DNA from: Alphaproteobacteria bacterium Ga0077535 | Lineage (GTDB): Bacteria; Pseudomonadota; Alphaproteobacteria; Caulobacterales; Aquidulcibacteraceae | DNA length: 64,000 nucleotides | NCBI GenBank assembly: GCA_001464425.1 | Contig: LNEK01000020.1 | Coordinates: 62,001 to 126,000 of the forward strand | Direction: 5' to 3' | In this document: positions 54,238 through 63,250 of the stretch, in pieces | Position numbering within the stretch: position 1 is the stretch's first letter | Layout of the letters: every line of letters begins with the position of its first letter | Program-made: the position numbers and the translations under genes | The notes under the pieces: generated by a model | What the model saw: the letters and a program-made list of their open reading frames with translations, nothing else | What the model was told of the DNA's origin: nothing | Databases searched by the model: none

Positions 54238-57063
54238 CTAGCCGCCGCTCGCTTCGCCGGTTGCGCCGCAGGCGGCGCATTTTCCGGTCTGCTCGACGGT
54301 GAAGTGGCCGCAAGCGCCGCAAGGCTCGTTGCGATAGCCAGTCGCGATGGGTTTGGCTGGCGTTGGCGCTGCACCTTCTTTGCGATCGCGGATGTTTTCG
54401 ACCACAGCGCGCGGACGCAGCATCACCAGATTGTCCGGCGAGGCGCCGCGGGCGAAGCCGCGTGAGATGAGGCGCGCGGCGCTCTCAGCGTCGATGGCGC
54501 GCTTGGAGAGGCCGTCGCCGCGCGCATCGAACGGATCGACTTGGGCGAGGTCCGTGCGGCCGAGATAGCTCACGGCAAGTTCGCGGAAGATGTAGTCGAG
54601 GATCGAGGTGGCGTGGCGGATGGTTTCGTTGCCTTTGACTTCGCCGGCTGGTTCGAAGCGCGTGAACAGGAAAGCGTCAACATACTCTTCGAGTGGCACG
54701 CCGTATTGCAGGCCGATCGAGATCGAGATGGCGAAATTGTTCATCAGCGAACGGAAAGCGGCGCCTTCCTTGTGAAGGTCGATGAAGATTTCGCCGAGCT
54801 CGCCGTCGTCGTATTCGCCGGTGTGAAGATAGACCTTGTGACCGCCGACGACGGACTTCTGGATGTAGCCCTTGCGACGCTCTGGCAGGCGGCGGCGCTG
54901 GTGATCCGTCGGTGGTTCGATGGGGTCGATAGTGCGCTCCGATATAGCCGGCGCGGCCGCAGTTTGGGCCGAGGGCGTCTCGGTATCGTCTTCGAATGAG
55001 AGCAAACTTTGAGTGAACGCTGGCGCTTCGATGCGTAGCGCGATCAGCCCGACGCCGGCCTCGCGTGCTTGAGTGAGCAGGGCGGCGCGGCGTTCGGCGC
55101 TTTCTGCGTTGAGCGTAACGTCCAGCGATGCGCGGGCGAACGGCGCTATGGCGCAGGCCAACGCAATCTGTGCTTCAGGACGAGTGACGCCGGAAATGGC
55201 AAAGATCGGCGCGTGCGCGGGATCGAGCGCGCGCGCGGCGCTGAGATCGTTTGCGCCCATGGCAAAGGCCTCTGCGGCGGCGATATCGTCTTCGCTGAAG
55301 CCGAGCGTCATCAGGAGATCGCCGCGCTTACCGGCGGCGACGTCAGGCGGCAGCTTCAGCACCTCTTCGCAAAGCTCAGGCCCGATGACGAGCGGGTGCA
55401 CGGCGGCGCGCAAGTTGAAAGCGTCGGTGATGGCCTCTTCGATAGCGTCCAGCGCAGGTTCGGTAAGACCCTTAGCCGCAAGCGCATCGAGGCTAACGCC
55501 TGGCGCGCCTTTCAGCGTGCGGCGGCCCTCAATGTGCTGCGCCAAGCTTGCGATCGTGTCGCCATCATAGCCGAGTGCGGCGAGCGCTGCGCGCGCATCA
55601 TCGGTTAGGAGCCGGCCGAAGCCACCATCTTCACGCAGTCCGAATGCAGAGACACCGGTGATCGGCGCCAGGCCGGGCGCCGCGATGCCAAGGCGTTGGG
55701 CGCTGCCATTGTCATTGGCAAAGGCAATCGAAACCGACACGCGCAAGCCGGCGTTCTTGGCGCCCGGCAATGCGGCGTAAATTGATTGTGCTTGCTCGGC
55801 GATTGCTCCGCTCAATGAAGCGGCTGCATCGCGCGCAGTTTTGACGATGACTTCTTCGCTACGTTTCGCACGCGACCATTCCGGGAAGGCCGATTTGGCT
55901 GCGGCGAGGCTCGCGCTTTCGGCAATGGCGGCGGCGTGGGCCAAGGCGGCGATGCTGGCGGCAAGGCCGCGGCCTTCGTCGCTATCGTAAGCGATGCCGG
56001 CACGGAGCAAGAGTGCGGAGAGGCCCTCGAGCCGGATCAGGATGGGCCGGCGTCCGGAGGCGTTCTGGCCGCCATGCGCAGCGTCGAGCACGCGGACAAG
56101 AAGCCTGATCGCGTCTTCGAAGGCTTCGGTGTCGAAGGTTTTGGCTTGGAAGCGCGGAAGCGCGAGCGAGGCGCCGATGATATTTGCCTCGGCATCGTCA
56201 GCAGCGGCGCCTGTTGGGTCCGTGGCGCCGCGCGTGAACGCGGTGACGGCATGCTGGCCAGCTTCGGGTGCTGCGATGACGATGCGTCGGCGTGCAGGTG
56301 ATGCTCCTGCATCAAGCGCTGCGCTGTAGGCGCCGCGTGCGACGGCGCCAGCCATTGCGGCGATGATGTCTGCGTCGGGCGCGCCAGCGAGACGCGCCGC
56401 GGCGGCTTTGCGGCGAACGCCGCCGTGCTCAGTGTTGAGGCCATTGCGAACCGCTTCGATGGCGAGATCTGCGAGCGCCGCATCGAGCGCGCGGGCGCCG
56501 GCAGTGAGTGCAGCGTCGGCGCGGGTGCGCGCGGTTTCGTCAGCGAGCAATGCCGGCGCTTGCTCGGCGTCCGGCCGGATCAAGATCGAAGCGCCGTCCC
56601 GAGCTATCGGGTCGGCAAGGCGCGCGGCGGCGTCGAGCGCGTCCAGTGCTTGCGGCGACGGCGCACCGGCGATGCCAAGCTTTGCGCCGGCTGCGAGCAA
56701 AGTTTGTGCGCGGCTGACGGCTTCAAGCTCTTCGCTGCGCTGTTGCGGCCAATGGATCAGTGCGCTGGAGATCGCGAGTTCAGCGCCCGGCGAGAGCGCG
56801 GCGCGCATCAGCGGCGGATCCAGCGCGGCTTTGCCGCCGGAGATCAAAGCCGTCAGCGGCTTGCTGAGTGCGGGCTCTTCAGCCCAGGCGCCGATGCGCT
56901 TTGCGGCGCGGCTAATGGCGGCCGTGATGTCTTGTCCGGCCTCGGACTCAACGAAGAAACCGGCGTCCAGGGCGGCCTGGATCATGCGGTCGGACCATGC
57001 TTCTGGCGCGATCGCAGCCGGACGGATGTCCTCATCGCGGTCGTGTTCGAAATCCTGGGCCAT
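54238..57063 (-). CDS. Degenerate NrdJ-like protein with TSCPD domain
   Basis: The 941-residue protein follows the layout of class II (B12-dependent) ribonucleotide reductase: N-terminal [18 protein letters not shown], a mid segment [40 protein letters not shown] at about 516-535, and a well-kept TSCPD-type region at about 726-843. A C-terminal zinc ribbon (CGAC...CAAC, residues 915-932) follows. The enzyme core is not kept: the only Cys before 915 are at 565 and 637, and there is no NPCxE motif. It cannot be an active reductase. A regulatory or structural role, perhaps binding a nucleotide or cobalamin, is inference. Confidence 0.85.
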   Translation of the reverse strand: MAQDFEHDRDEDIRPAAIAPEAWSDRMIQAALDAGFFVESEAGQDITAAISRAAKRIGAWAEEPALSKPLTALISGGKAALDPPLMRAALSPGAELAISSALIHWPQQRSEELEAVSRAQTLLAAGAKLGIAGAPSPQALDALDAAARLADPIARDGASILIRPDAEQAPALLADETARTRADAALTAGARALDAALADLAIEAVRNGLNTEHGGVRRKAAAARLAGAPDADIIAAMAGAVARGAYSAALDAGASPARRRIVIAAPEAGQHAVTAFTRGATDPTGAAADDAEANIIGASLALPRFQAKTFDTEAFEDAIRLLVRVLDAAHGGQNASGRRPILIRLEGLSALLLRAGIAYDSDEGRGLAASIAALAHAAAIAESASLAAAKSAFPEWSRAKRSEEVIVKTARDAAASLSGAIAEQAQSIYAALPGAKNAGLRVSVSIAFANDNGSAQRLGIAAPGLAPITGVSAFGLREDGGFGRLLTDDARAALAALGYDGDTIASLAQHIEGRRTLKGAPGVSLDALAAKGLTEPALDAIEEAITDAFNLRAAVHPLVIGPELCEEVLKLPPDVAAGKRGDLLMTLGFSEDDIAAAEAFAMGANDLSAARALDPAHAPIFAISGVTRPEAQIALACAIAPFARASLDVTLNAESAERRAALLTQAREAGVGLIALRIEAPAFTQSLLSFEDDTETPSAQTAAAPAISERTIDPIEPPTDHQRRRLPERRKGYIQKSVVGGHKVYLHTGEYDDGELGEIFIDLHKEGAAFRSLMNNFAISISIGLQYGVPLEEYVDAFLFTRFEPAGEVKGNETIRHATSILDYIFRELAVSYLGRTDLAQVDPFDARGDGLSKRAIDAESAARLISRGFARGASPDNLVMLRPRAVVENIRDRKEGAAPTPAKPIATGYRNEPCGACGHFTVEQTGKCAACGATGEASGG

Positions 57064-57115
57064 TCAAGCGACTCCATGCAGCCGGCGCCAGAATGCCTCC
57101 TGGAGCCCCCTCAAT

Positions 57116-57158
57116 CAATATCTGGTATGGAACGACCGAGGATTATCCCAAGATATTG
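57116..57158. promoter_or_regulatory. AT-rich inverted repeat in a divergent promoter region
   Basis: CAATATCT (57116-57123) and AGATATTG (57151-57158) are perfect inverted arms separated by 27 bp. They stand out as AT-rich in a GC-rich gap shared by the divergent NrdJ-like and NDUFA12 genes. A dimeric regulator site is plausible. The rest of this 206-bp gap shows nothing else I can name. Confidence 0.35.
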
Positions 57159-57269
57159 TTTCGCAGCTGCACTGGACGCGGAGCGGACGCTTAGTCATAT
57201 TCCGCCCGCTCGCTGCTTCGGCTGCCTCCCCAGCCGTGATCTCGGCGCGCGGGAGACAAAGAAAAGCCC

Positions 57270-57674
57270 ATGCTGAAGCGGATTTTCACCTGGTGGAACG
57301 GCGCCACCCTGGGGGCGCTGTTCGATATTGGCCGCAGGGGCGCGCTCGTGGGCGAGGACGAACAAGGCAATCGCTTCTACGAGGAGCGCCGGCCGAGCCT
57401 TGAAGGCCGCAAGCGCCGCTATGTCATTTATAACGGCCTCTCAGAGGCCTCGCGGGTCTCGCCCGATTGGCATGGCTGGCTGCGCTACACGTTCGATGAG
57501 CCGCCGACGGTGGCGCCGCTGAAGCGGCAGGTCTGGGAAAAGCCACACGAGCCGAACATGACTGGCACCGTGCATGCGTATCGGCCGAAAGGCTCTCTCG
57601 CGCGCGGCGGCGTTAGGCAGGCGTCAACAGCTGACTACGAAGCTTGGACGCCTGACTCGGAGAATAAGTCTTGA
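57270..57674 (+). CDS. NADH:ubiquinone oxidoreductase accessory subunit, NDUFA12 family
   Basis: The 134-residue protein matches the alphaproteobacterial counterpart of mitochondrial NDUFA12/B17.2: GNRFYEERRP near residue 33, RRYVIYNGLSEASRVSPDWHGWL and the C-terminal YEAWTP. It is an accessory subunit stabilising complex I. It lies apart from the nuo operon and is followed directly by mlaD, a pairing I recall in alphaproteobacteria. The stop overlaps the next start. Confidence 0.94.
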   Translation: MLKRIFTWWNGATLGALFDIGRRGALVGEDEQGNRFYEERRPSLEGRKRRYVIYNGLSEASRVSPDWHGWLRYTFDEPPTVAPLKRQVWEKPHEPNMTGTVHAYRPKGSLARGGVRQASTADYEAWTPDSENKS

Positions 57675-58150
57675 GCAACACTTTCGAACGCTGGGGCGAG
57701 ACGATCCTGGGCGCGGCTGTCGTAGTCGTCGCTGTCGGGTTTTTTGCTTTCGCCGCGGCGCAAGCGGGGCAGACCAGCGGCGCAGGCGGACGCTACGATC
57801 TGATCGCTCGGTTTCAGCGCGTTGACGGCGTAAATGTCGGCACGGACGTTTTGGTGTCGGGCGTGAAGGTTGGTGTTGTGCGCGATGTCTCGCTCGACAC
57901 CGATACCTACATGGCGCGGCTGACGCTCAGCATTGATAATGGCGTTGAGATTCTCGATGAATCGAACGCGCGTATCGTTTCAGGATTGCTCGGTGGTTCT
58001 TCGGTTTCGATCGAGCCAGCGGGTATGGAGGCGCTGCCGGCCGGGGGGGAAATCCCGTACACGCAAGGCGCAATCGACTTCCTTAGTGTGTTGTCGAGTT
58101 TCGCACCGAGCGGCAATCAATCTGATTCCAGCGAGGCTCAAACGCCATGA
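57671..58150 (+). CDS. mlaD: MlaD-type MCE protein
   Basis: The 159-residue protein has one N-terminal membrane helix (ILGAAVVVVAVGFFAFAAAQ) and one MCE domain (about residues 38-120: YDLIARFQRVDGVNVGTDVL, VSGVKVGVVRDVSLD, VSGLLGGSSVSIEPAG). It forms the periplasmic lipid-binding ring of the Mla transporter. The start is a TTG at 57671 overlapping the NDUFA12 stop. Its partner genes mlaF and mlaE are at 343-1883, far away. Confidence 0.92.
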   Translation: MSNTFERWGETILGAAVVVVAVGFFAFAAAQAGQTSGAGGRYDLIARFQRVDGVNVGTDVLVSGVKVGVVRDVSLDTDTYMARLTLSIDNGVEILDESNARIVSGLLGGSSVSIEPAGMEALPAGGEIPYTQGAIDFLSVLSSFAPSGNQSDSSEAQTP

Positions 58151-58512
58151 TCCGCACCATCGCCATTGCCTTGGCGTTTTTCGCAGCGACAGCGTCGCCC
58201 GCGCTTGCGCAGCGCGCCGTGATCCGTGGCCTCGATAAGGTCACCGGCCACGCCGACGATTATACGCTGACGATCGGGCGCGCGACGCGCATTGGCTCGC
58301 TCGAGGTCATCGCCCGCTCTTGCATCAAGAGCGCACCGGAAGAGACGCCGGAAGTGCGCATCTTTGTTGAAGTGTTCGACAATCCGGCAGTCCGCGCCGG
58401 TGAAGAGAGTGAACGGCGCGAAGTCTTTCACGGCTGGCTATTCGCTTCGAGCCCAGGGCTCAGCGCGGTGGATCACCCCACGTACGATATCTGGGCGATC
58501 GATTGCCGCTAG
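58147..58512 (+). CDS. DUF2155 domain-containing exported protein
   Basis: The 121-residue product has a signal peptide (TIAIALAFFAATASPALAQ) and a DUF2155 domain: LDKVTGHADDYTLTIGRATR, a Cys in ARSCIKSAPEETPE, FHGWLFASSPGLSAVDHPTY and the terminal IWAIDCR. The two Cys may pair. It overlaps mlaD by 4 bp, a gene order common in alphaproteobacteria. The role is unknown, probably envelope-related. Confidence 0.9.
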   Translation: MIRTIAIALAFFAATASPALAQRAVIRGLDKVTGHADDYTLTIGRATRIGSLEVIARSCIKSAPEETPEVRIFVEVFDNPAVRAGEESERREVFHGWLFASSPGLSAVDHPTYDIWAIDCR

Positions 58513-58553
58513 CCGCAATCGACTCGCAACGCCGTTCAGGCTAAGCGGGCCGC

Positions 58554-59342
58554 ATGCGTATTCTCTGCACCAATGACGATGGCATCCACGCGACCGGGCT
58601 TGCGGTGCTGGAGAAGATCGCGCGCACGTTTAGCGACGATGTGTGGGTGATCGCGCCGGAGCAGGAACATTCCGGCGCATCGCGCGCGCTGACTTTGTCG
58701 GCGCCAGTGCGGGTGCGCAAAGCAGGGCCGAAGCGCTTTGCGATTTCCGGCACCCCGACAGATTGCGTGTTGTTGGGCGTCGAGCACCTGATGGAAGACC
58801 AGCCGCCGGACCTTGTACTCTCAGGTGTTAATCGCGGTCAGAACATTGCTGAAGATGTGACATTTTCCGGCACCATCGCCGGCGCCATGCAGGGCATGCA
58901 GCTTGGCATTCCAGCGATTGCGCTCAGCCAAGCGCGTGGCTTTCGCGGCGAAGAAGCGCCGATCCCGTGGGAGACGGCCGAGACGTTCGGGCCCGGCATC
59001 GTCGGCAAATTGCTTGAGCATGGCTGGCCTAAAGATGTTCTGATCAACGTGAACTTCCCTGATCTGCCGCCAGATCAGGTGAAGGAAGTTGAAGTCACAA
59101 GTCAGGGCCGCCGCGATCAGCACATCATCTACGCCGACAAGCGCACCGATCCGCGCGGCGGCACGTATTTCTGGTTCGGCTTTCGCGGCAAACTTTCCAA
59201 TCCGCCTGAAGGCACCGATCTGCGCGCGATTTACGAGGGCCGCATTACGGTGACGCCGCTTCACGTTGATCTCACGCACATGGAAACCATTCACGCGCTG
59301 AAAGGCGTGCTGGGCGGCGCGCCGCCAAAGGCGCCCAAATGA
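58554..59342 (+). CDS. surE: 5'/3'-nucleotidase SurE
   Basis: The 262-residue metal-dependent nucleotidase has the family start [19 protein letters not shown] with its metal-site Asp pair, then the SGAS region ([12 protein letters not shown]), SGVNRGQN and [11 protein letters not shown]. It removes phosphate from nucleoside monophosphates and is stress-linked. It overlaps pcm by 4 bp (59339-59342), the widespread surE-pcm pair. Confidence 0.97.
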   Translation: MRILCTNDDGIHATGLAVLEKIARTFSDDVWVIAPEQEHSGASRALTLSAPVRVRKAGPKRFAISGTPTDCVLLGVEHLMEDQPPDLVLSGVNRGQNIAEDVTFSGTIAGAMQGMQLGIPAIALSQARGFRGEEAPIPWETAETFGPGIVGKLLEHGWPKDVLINVNFPDLPPDQVKEVEVTSQGRRDQHIIYADKRTDPRGGTYFWFGFRGKLSNPPEGTDLRAIYEGRITVTPLHVDLTHMETIHALKGVLGGAPPKAPK

Positions 59343-59977
59343 GCGATCCGGCCCGGCTGATGCGGTTCGTCCTCGAACTGCGCCAGGCGGGCGTCACGGA
59401 TGCGCGCGCGCTTTCCGCGATGGAGCGCACGCCGCGCACGCACTATGCGCCAGAGCATTTGGATGGGCTTGCATTCGATGACATTAGCCTGCCGCTCGCG
59501 CACGCGCAGACGATGACCAAGCCATCGGTTGTCGGCCGAGTGCTTTCGGCGTTGTCGCCGCAGCCGGGTGACACGGTGTTGGAGATTGGCGCAGGGTCTG
59601 GCTTTCAAACCGCGTGCATTGCGAGCCTCGCGCATAAAGTGGTGACCCTGGAGCGCTGGCGCGATTTGACGGCCGATGCGCGGGCGAAGTTCGGCACCGC
59701 ACGGCTCATGCGCGTTCAGGCCTATACAGCTGATGGCCTCGATGGTTGGGCCGATGACGCGCCGTATGATCGCATCGTCGTCAATGGCGCGCTCTCCGAT
59801 ATTCCAGAGGCTCTATTGGCGCAGTTGAAGCCGGGCGGTGTGTTGATAGCGCCGCTCGGTGATGCGGATAGCCAACGTTTGATCCGGTATCGCAACGGCG
59901 CGCGCGAGGATCTTGGGCCGGTAAAATTCGCCCCGCTTGAGCGTGGCTTGCCGGATGAGGCGCCGCTGCCTGCGTGA
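59339..59977 (+). CDS. pcm: Protein-L-isoaspartate O-methyltransferase
   Basis: The 212-residue enzyme repairs isoaspartyl residues in damaged proteins. It shows [19 protein letters not shown] (substrate region), the SAM loop [16 protein letters not shown] and the C-terminal [13 protein letters not shown]. It is coupled to surE and runs to within 38 bp of the preferred start of the LysM/M23 gene. Upstream alternative starts of that gene would lie inside pcm. Confidence 0.95.
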   Translation: MSDPARLMRFVLELRQAGVTDARALSAMERTPRTHYAPEHLDGLAFDDISLPLAHAQTMTKPSVVGRVLSALSPQPGDTVLEIGAGSGFQTACIASLAHKVVTLERWRDLTADARAKFGTARLMRVQAYTADGLDGWADDAPYDRIVVNGALSDIPEALLAQLKPGGVLIAPLGDADSQRLIRYRNGAREDLGPVKFAPLERGLPDEAPLPA

Positions 59978-60014
59978 TTTGCGCCGGCGGGCGATTCCCC
60001 TGATCACTACGGCG

Positions 60015-61118
60015 GTGACTCGCGCCGTGCTCTTTCTCGCACTGCTGACGGCCGCTTGCGCCAGCGGACAGCCTGCGCCGATTTCTTACGGCAGTGGCGG
60101 CGCGCGAACTCAAGAAACAGCGGGCACCTCACCGCGACCATTGCAGAGCGCGCAACGCAGCGATCGCGGCGGCGCTGCGATCGAATATCGGGGCGCTCAG
60201 CAGGCTCAAGCGCAGCAGCAGCTGCAAGCGCCGAGTGAGGCAGTTTCTGAACCTGAAGCGCCAACACGTGCGTCGACGGTGCAGGAAACGCCGGACTGGG
60301 CAGCCGGCGAGGGCACGCCGCTTTCCGCTTACGCGCTGCAGCCTGATGAGGCGCAGCCTTATGATCCGGCGCAGTTGCCGCGCACGCATCGTGTCGGCGC
60401 CGAGGAGTCGCTCTACGACATCGCCACGCGCTATCAGGTGCCGCTGCGGGCGCTAATCGATCAGAACAATTTGGAGCCGCCGTTCGCGCTGTCGGAAGGG
60501 CGGGTGCTGCAGCTGCCGCCGCCGCGCTTTCACACCGTGGCGCGCGGCGAGAACTTTGAAGATGTCGCGCGCGCGTACAATGTCGATATGCGTTCGCTGG
60601 CGCTGCTGAACCGCATGGAGGCGCCGTACTCTGTGCGCCAAGGCGACCGCATCGTCTTGCCGGCGATGGCGCGTGCTGCGCCCGAAGTGATTGAGCCGGC
60701 GCCGACTCCAGTTGCGTCGCCGCCGCGAACCAACGCGAATGCGCGCTTTGCGATGCCGATGCGGGGCGCCGTGGTTGGCCGGTTTGGCCCAATGCAGGGC
60801 GGCGGCCGGCTAGAGGGCATTGAGATTGGCGGGCGCGAGGGTGATGCTGTCGCCGCGGCGGCTGACGGCGAGGTCGTTTACGCGGGCGACGATCTGCCCG
60901 CCTACGGGACGTTGGTCCTGGTGCGCCACGCGGACAATTATGTCACCGCCTATGGGTTCAACCGGCGCGCCCTGGTGCGGGAAGGCCAGAGCGTGCGCGC
61001 CGGGCAGCAAATTGCCGAACTTGGCGCACGCGCAGATGGGCGCGCGCGGTTGCTTTTCCAGGTGCGTCGCGGGGCTGAGGTGATTGACCCGGCGCCTTTG
61101 CTGGGGATCGGGGACTAA
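60015..61118 (+). CDS. LysM and degenerate M23 lipoprotein (NlpD-like)
   Basis: The roughly 367-residue form from the GTG at 60015 has a compact lipoprotein signal (RAVLFLALLTAAC); an ATG at 59955 overlaps pcm and gives a long basic leader. Two LysM motifs (THRVGAEESLYDIATRYQVP and FHTVARGENFEDVARAYNVD) are followed by an M23-like domain in which the zinc ligands are lost. The usual HxGxD is replaced by LEGIEIGG and the usual HLHFEV by RLLFQV. That is the state of amidase activators such as NlpD and EnvC, which stimulate peptidoglycan amidases in division. The assignment is by architecture. Confidence 0.85.
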   Translation: MTRAVLFLALLTAACASGQPAPISYGSGGARTQETAGTSPRPLQSAQRSDRGGAAIEYRGAQQAQAQQQLQAPSEAVSEPEAPTRASTVQETPDWAAGEGTPLSAYALQPDEAQPYDPAQLPRTHRVGAEESLYDIATRYQVPLRALIDQNNLEPPFALSEGRVLQLPPPRFHTVARGENFEDVARAYNVDMRSLALLNRMEAPYSVRQGDRIVLPAMARAAPEVIEPAPTPVASPPRTNANARFAMPMRGAVVGRFGPMQGGGRLEGIEIGGREGDAVAAAADGEVVYAGDDLPAYGTLVLVRHADNYVTAYGFNRRALVREGQSVRAGQQIAELGARADGRARLLFQVRRGAEVIDPAPLLGIGD

Positions 61119-61276
61119 GGCTTGGCCCCATGTGCGGCGAAACGGCGCGCGCCGCCGGTTTCCGCCGATTGAAATGACGGGGCGTAACTATATAGTCCCC
61201 GCCGTTCCCGGATCCGTTCGGGCCTCAGTCTCAATTCGCAGCGGCCGCCTCGCCGCGCCGCCTCACGCGAGGATCA

Positions 61277-61633
61277 ATGTTTATCTCTTCCGCTTACGCG
61301 CAAACGCCAGCCGGCGCCGACCCGACGACCGGGCTGATCATGCAGATCGCACCGTTGTTGCTGATCTTCGTCGTCTTCTATTTTCTGTTGATCCGCCCGC
61401 AGCAGCAGGCGCGCAAGCGGCACATGGAAATGGTCGCCAATCTGAAGAAGGGCGATGTGGTCGTCACCAGCGGCGGCATGATCGGCAAGGTGAAGTCGGT
61501 CGCCGATGATGAAGTCCGGGTCGAACTGGCCCCGAACGTCGATGTGCGCGTCGTCCGACACACGATCGCCGAAGTGCGCTCCAAGACCGACCCCGCACCG
61601 GCCAACGATTCCAAGCCCGTCTCAGCGAGTTAA
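61277..61633 (+). CDS. yajC: Preprotein translocase subunit YajC
   Basis: The 118-residue protein has one membrane helix (ITTGLIMQIAPLLLIFVVFYF-like, about residues 20-40) followed by the conserved FLLIRPQQQARKRHMEMVAN and GDVVVTSGGMIGKVKSV. It belongs to the SecDF-YajC accessory complex. It sits 5 bp upstream of secD, the normal order. The long overlapping frame 61084-61509 is a shadow. Confidence 0.96.
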   Translation: MFISSAYAQTPAGADPTTGLIMQIAPLLLIFVVFYFLLIRPQQQARKRHMEMVANLKKGDVVVTSGGMIGKVKSVADDEVRVELAPNVDVRVVRHTIAEVRSKTDPAPANDSKPVSAS

Positions 61634-61638
61634 GACAA

Positions 61639-63234
61639 ATGCTGCAGCTCGCACGGTGGCGAGTGATCCTGGTGGCGGTTGTGACCGTCTTCGGGATCCT
61701 CTTCGCGCTTCCCAACTTCTTGCCCGAACGGGTGCGCGATAGCTTGCCAGCGTTCATGCCGCGGCAGACGGTCAATCTCGGCCTCGACTTGCGCGGCGGC
61801 TCGCAATTGCTGCTCGAAATCGACGTGGCGACGTTGCAGCGTCAGCAACTCGATAACGTCGCTGATTTGATGGCGACCGCGCTTCGCGATGCGACGCCGC
61901 AAATCCGCTACACCGGCCGCGCTGTCGTCGGCGATGCGGCGCGCATCCGCCTCGTTGATCCCACGCAGATGGAAGCGGCGCGCCGCGCGTTACGCTCGGT
62001 GGCGACTTCTCCGACCGGTGGGAACGACATTTACACCTTCACCGAGAGCGCTGACGGGCTGATCGAAGCGCGCATAACGCCGGTTCACTTGCGCGAGCTC
62101 AGCCGCCAAGCGGCGCAGCAATCCATCGAAGTCATTCGCCGCCGGATCGATCCGACCGGGACAGCGGAAGTGTCGATCGCGCGCCAAGGCGATCAGCGCG
62201 TCGTTGTTCAGGCGCCGGGCGTCACCGATCCGCAGCAATTGAAGGACCGCATCGGCCAAACGGCGCTGATGACGTTCCACATGGTCCGCGAAGTCGATCC
62301 AGGCGATGCGGCGGCTGGCCGTCTGCCGCCCGGAACGATGTTGGTGCAGCCGTCACCCGACAGCGATAACGCGCCGGAAATCGTCGAGCGACGCCCGCGC
62401 TTTACGGGCGAGCGCCTCGTGCGCGCCAATCCGTCGACTGATCCGCAAACGAATGAGTTTGTCCTAAGCTTTCAGCTCGACAGCGAAGGTTCGCGCATCT
62501 TCTGCCGGATCACGCGCGAGAACACCGGCAATCGCTTCGCCATCTTGCTCGACAACCAGGTGCTGACCGCGCCGCGGATCAACGAGCCGATCTGCGGTGG
62601 TTCTGGCCAGATATCAGGCAATTTCAGCGCGCAAACAGCTAACGATCTCGCCGTCATGCTTCGCGCTGGCGCGCTACCAGCGCCGCTGACGGTGATCGAC
62701 GAACGTACCGTCGATGCGAGCCTCGGGCGTGATGCGATTCAGTCCGGCGGCTTGGCATCCGGGGTCGCGGCGTTGATCACCTTTGTGTTTATGATCCTGG
62801 CTTATGGCCTGTTCGGTGTGTTTGCTTGCGTTGCGCTGATCATCAACCTGACGCTCATTCTCGCTGGCATGTCGGTGGTGGGCGCAGCGCTGACTTTGCC
62901 CGGCATTGCGGGCCTCATTCTGACGATCGCGATGGCGGTCGACGCGAACGTGCTGATCTATGAGCGCATGCGCGAGGAGGCGGCGTCTGGGCGAAGTCCG
63001 GCGCTAAGCATCGATGCCGGTTTCAGTCGAGCAATGATCACGATCATCGACGCCAACCTGACGACGATCCTCGCGGCCATGATCCTGTTCCAGTTCGGCG
63101 CGGGGCCGGTGCGCGGCTTCGCCTGGACGCTTTCGATCGGCGTCATCACCTCGGTGTTCACCGCGGTTATGGTGACCCAAATCTTGATCGCTTGGTGGTT
63201 CCGCATCGCGCGGCCCAAGCAAATGCCAATTTAA
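61639..63234 (+). CDS. secD: Protein translocase subunit SecD
   Basis: The 531-residue RND-like membrane protein uses the proton gradient to pull exported proteins through SecYEG. It has an N-terminal helix, LGLDLRGGSQLLLEIDV, a large periplasmic domain (with IRRRIDPTGTAEVSIARQGD) and six C-terminal helices including LTIAMAVDANVLIYERMRE. Homologous motifs recur in secF. It is 16 bp from secF. Confidence 0.97.
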   Translation: MLQLARWRVILVAVVTVFGILFALPNFLPERVRDSLPAFMPRQTVNLGLDLRGGSQLLLEIDVATLQRQQLDNVADLMATALRDATPQIRYTGRAVVGDAARIRLVDPTQMEAARRALRSVATSPTGGNDIYTFTESADGLIEARITPVHLRELSRQAAQQSIEVIRRRIDPTGTAEVSIARQGDQRVVVQAPGVTDPQQLKDRIGQTALMTFHMVREVDPGDAAAGRLPPGTMLVQPSPDSDNAPEIVERRPRFTGERLVRANPSTDPQTNEFVLSFQLDSEGSRIFCRITRENTGNRFAILLDNQVLTAPRINEPICGGSGQISGNFSAQTANDLAVMLRAGALPAPLTVIDERTVDASLGRDAIQSGGLASGVAALITFVFMILAYGLFGVFACVALIINLTLILAGMSVVGAALTLPGIAGLILTIAMAVDANVLIYERMREEAASGRSPALSIDAGFSRAMITIIDANLTTILAAMILFQFGAGPVRGFAWTLSIGVITSVFTAVMVTQILIAWWFRIARPKQMPI

Positions 63235-63250
63235 GCGGAAGACCGAACCC

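Noticed and set aside
54238-57063. Active B12-dependent ribonucleotide reductase
   Set aside because: The catalytic and reducing Cys residues and the NPCxE motif are absent.
57116-57158. NrdR box upstream of the NrdJ-like gene
   Set aside because: The arms do not match the 16-bp NrdR consensus; only the spacing is suggestive.
60015-61118. Active M23 endopeptidase
   Set aside because: The metal-binding His residues are replaced; it is better described as an activator-type protein.
61137-61171. GC-rich imperfect hairpin after the LysM/M23 gene as a terminator
   Set aside because: Many mismatches and no T-run; not distinguishable from background in this GC-rich DNA.
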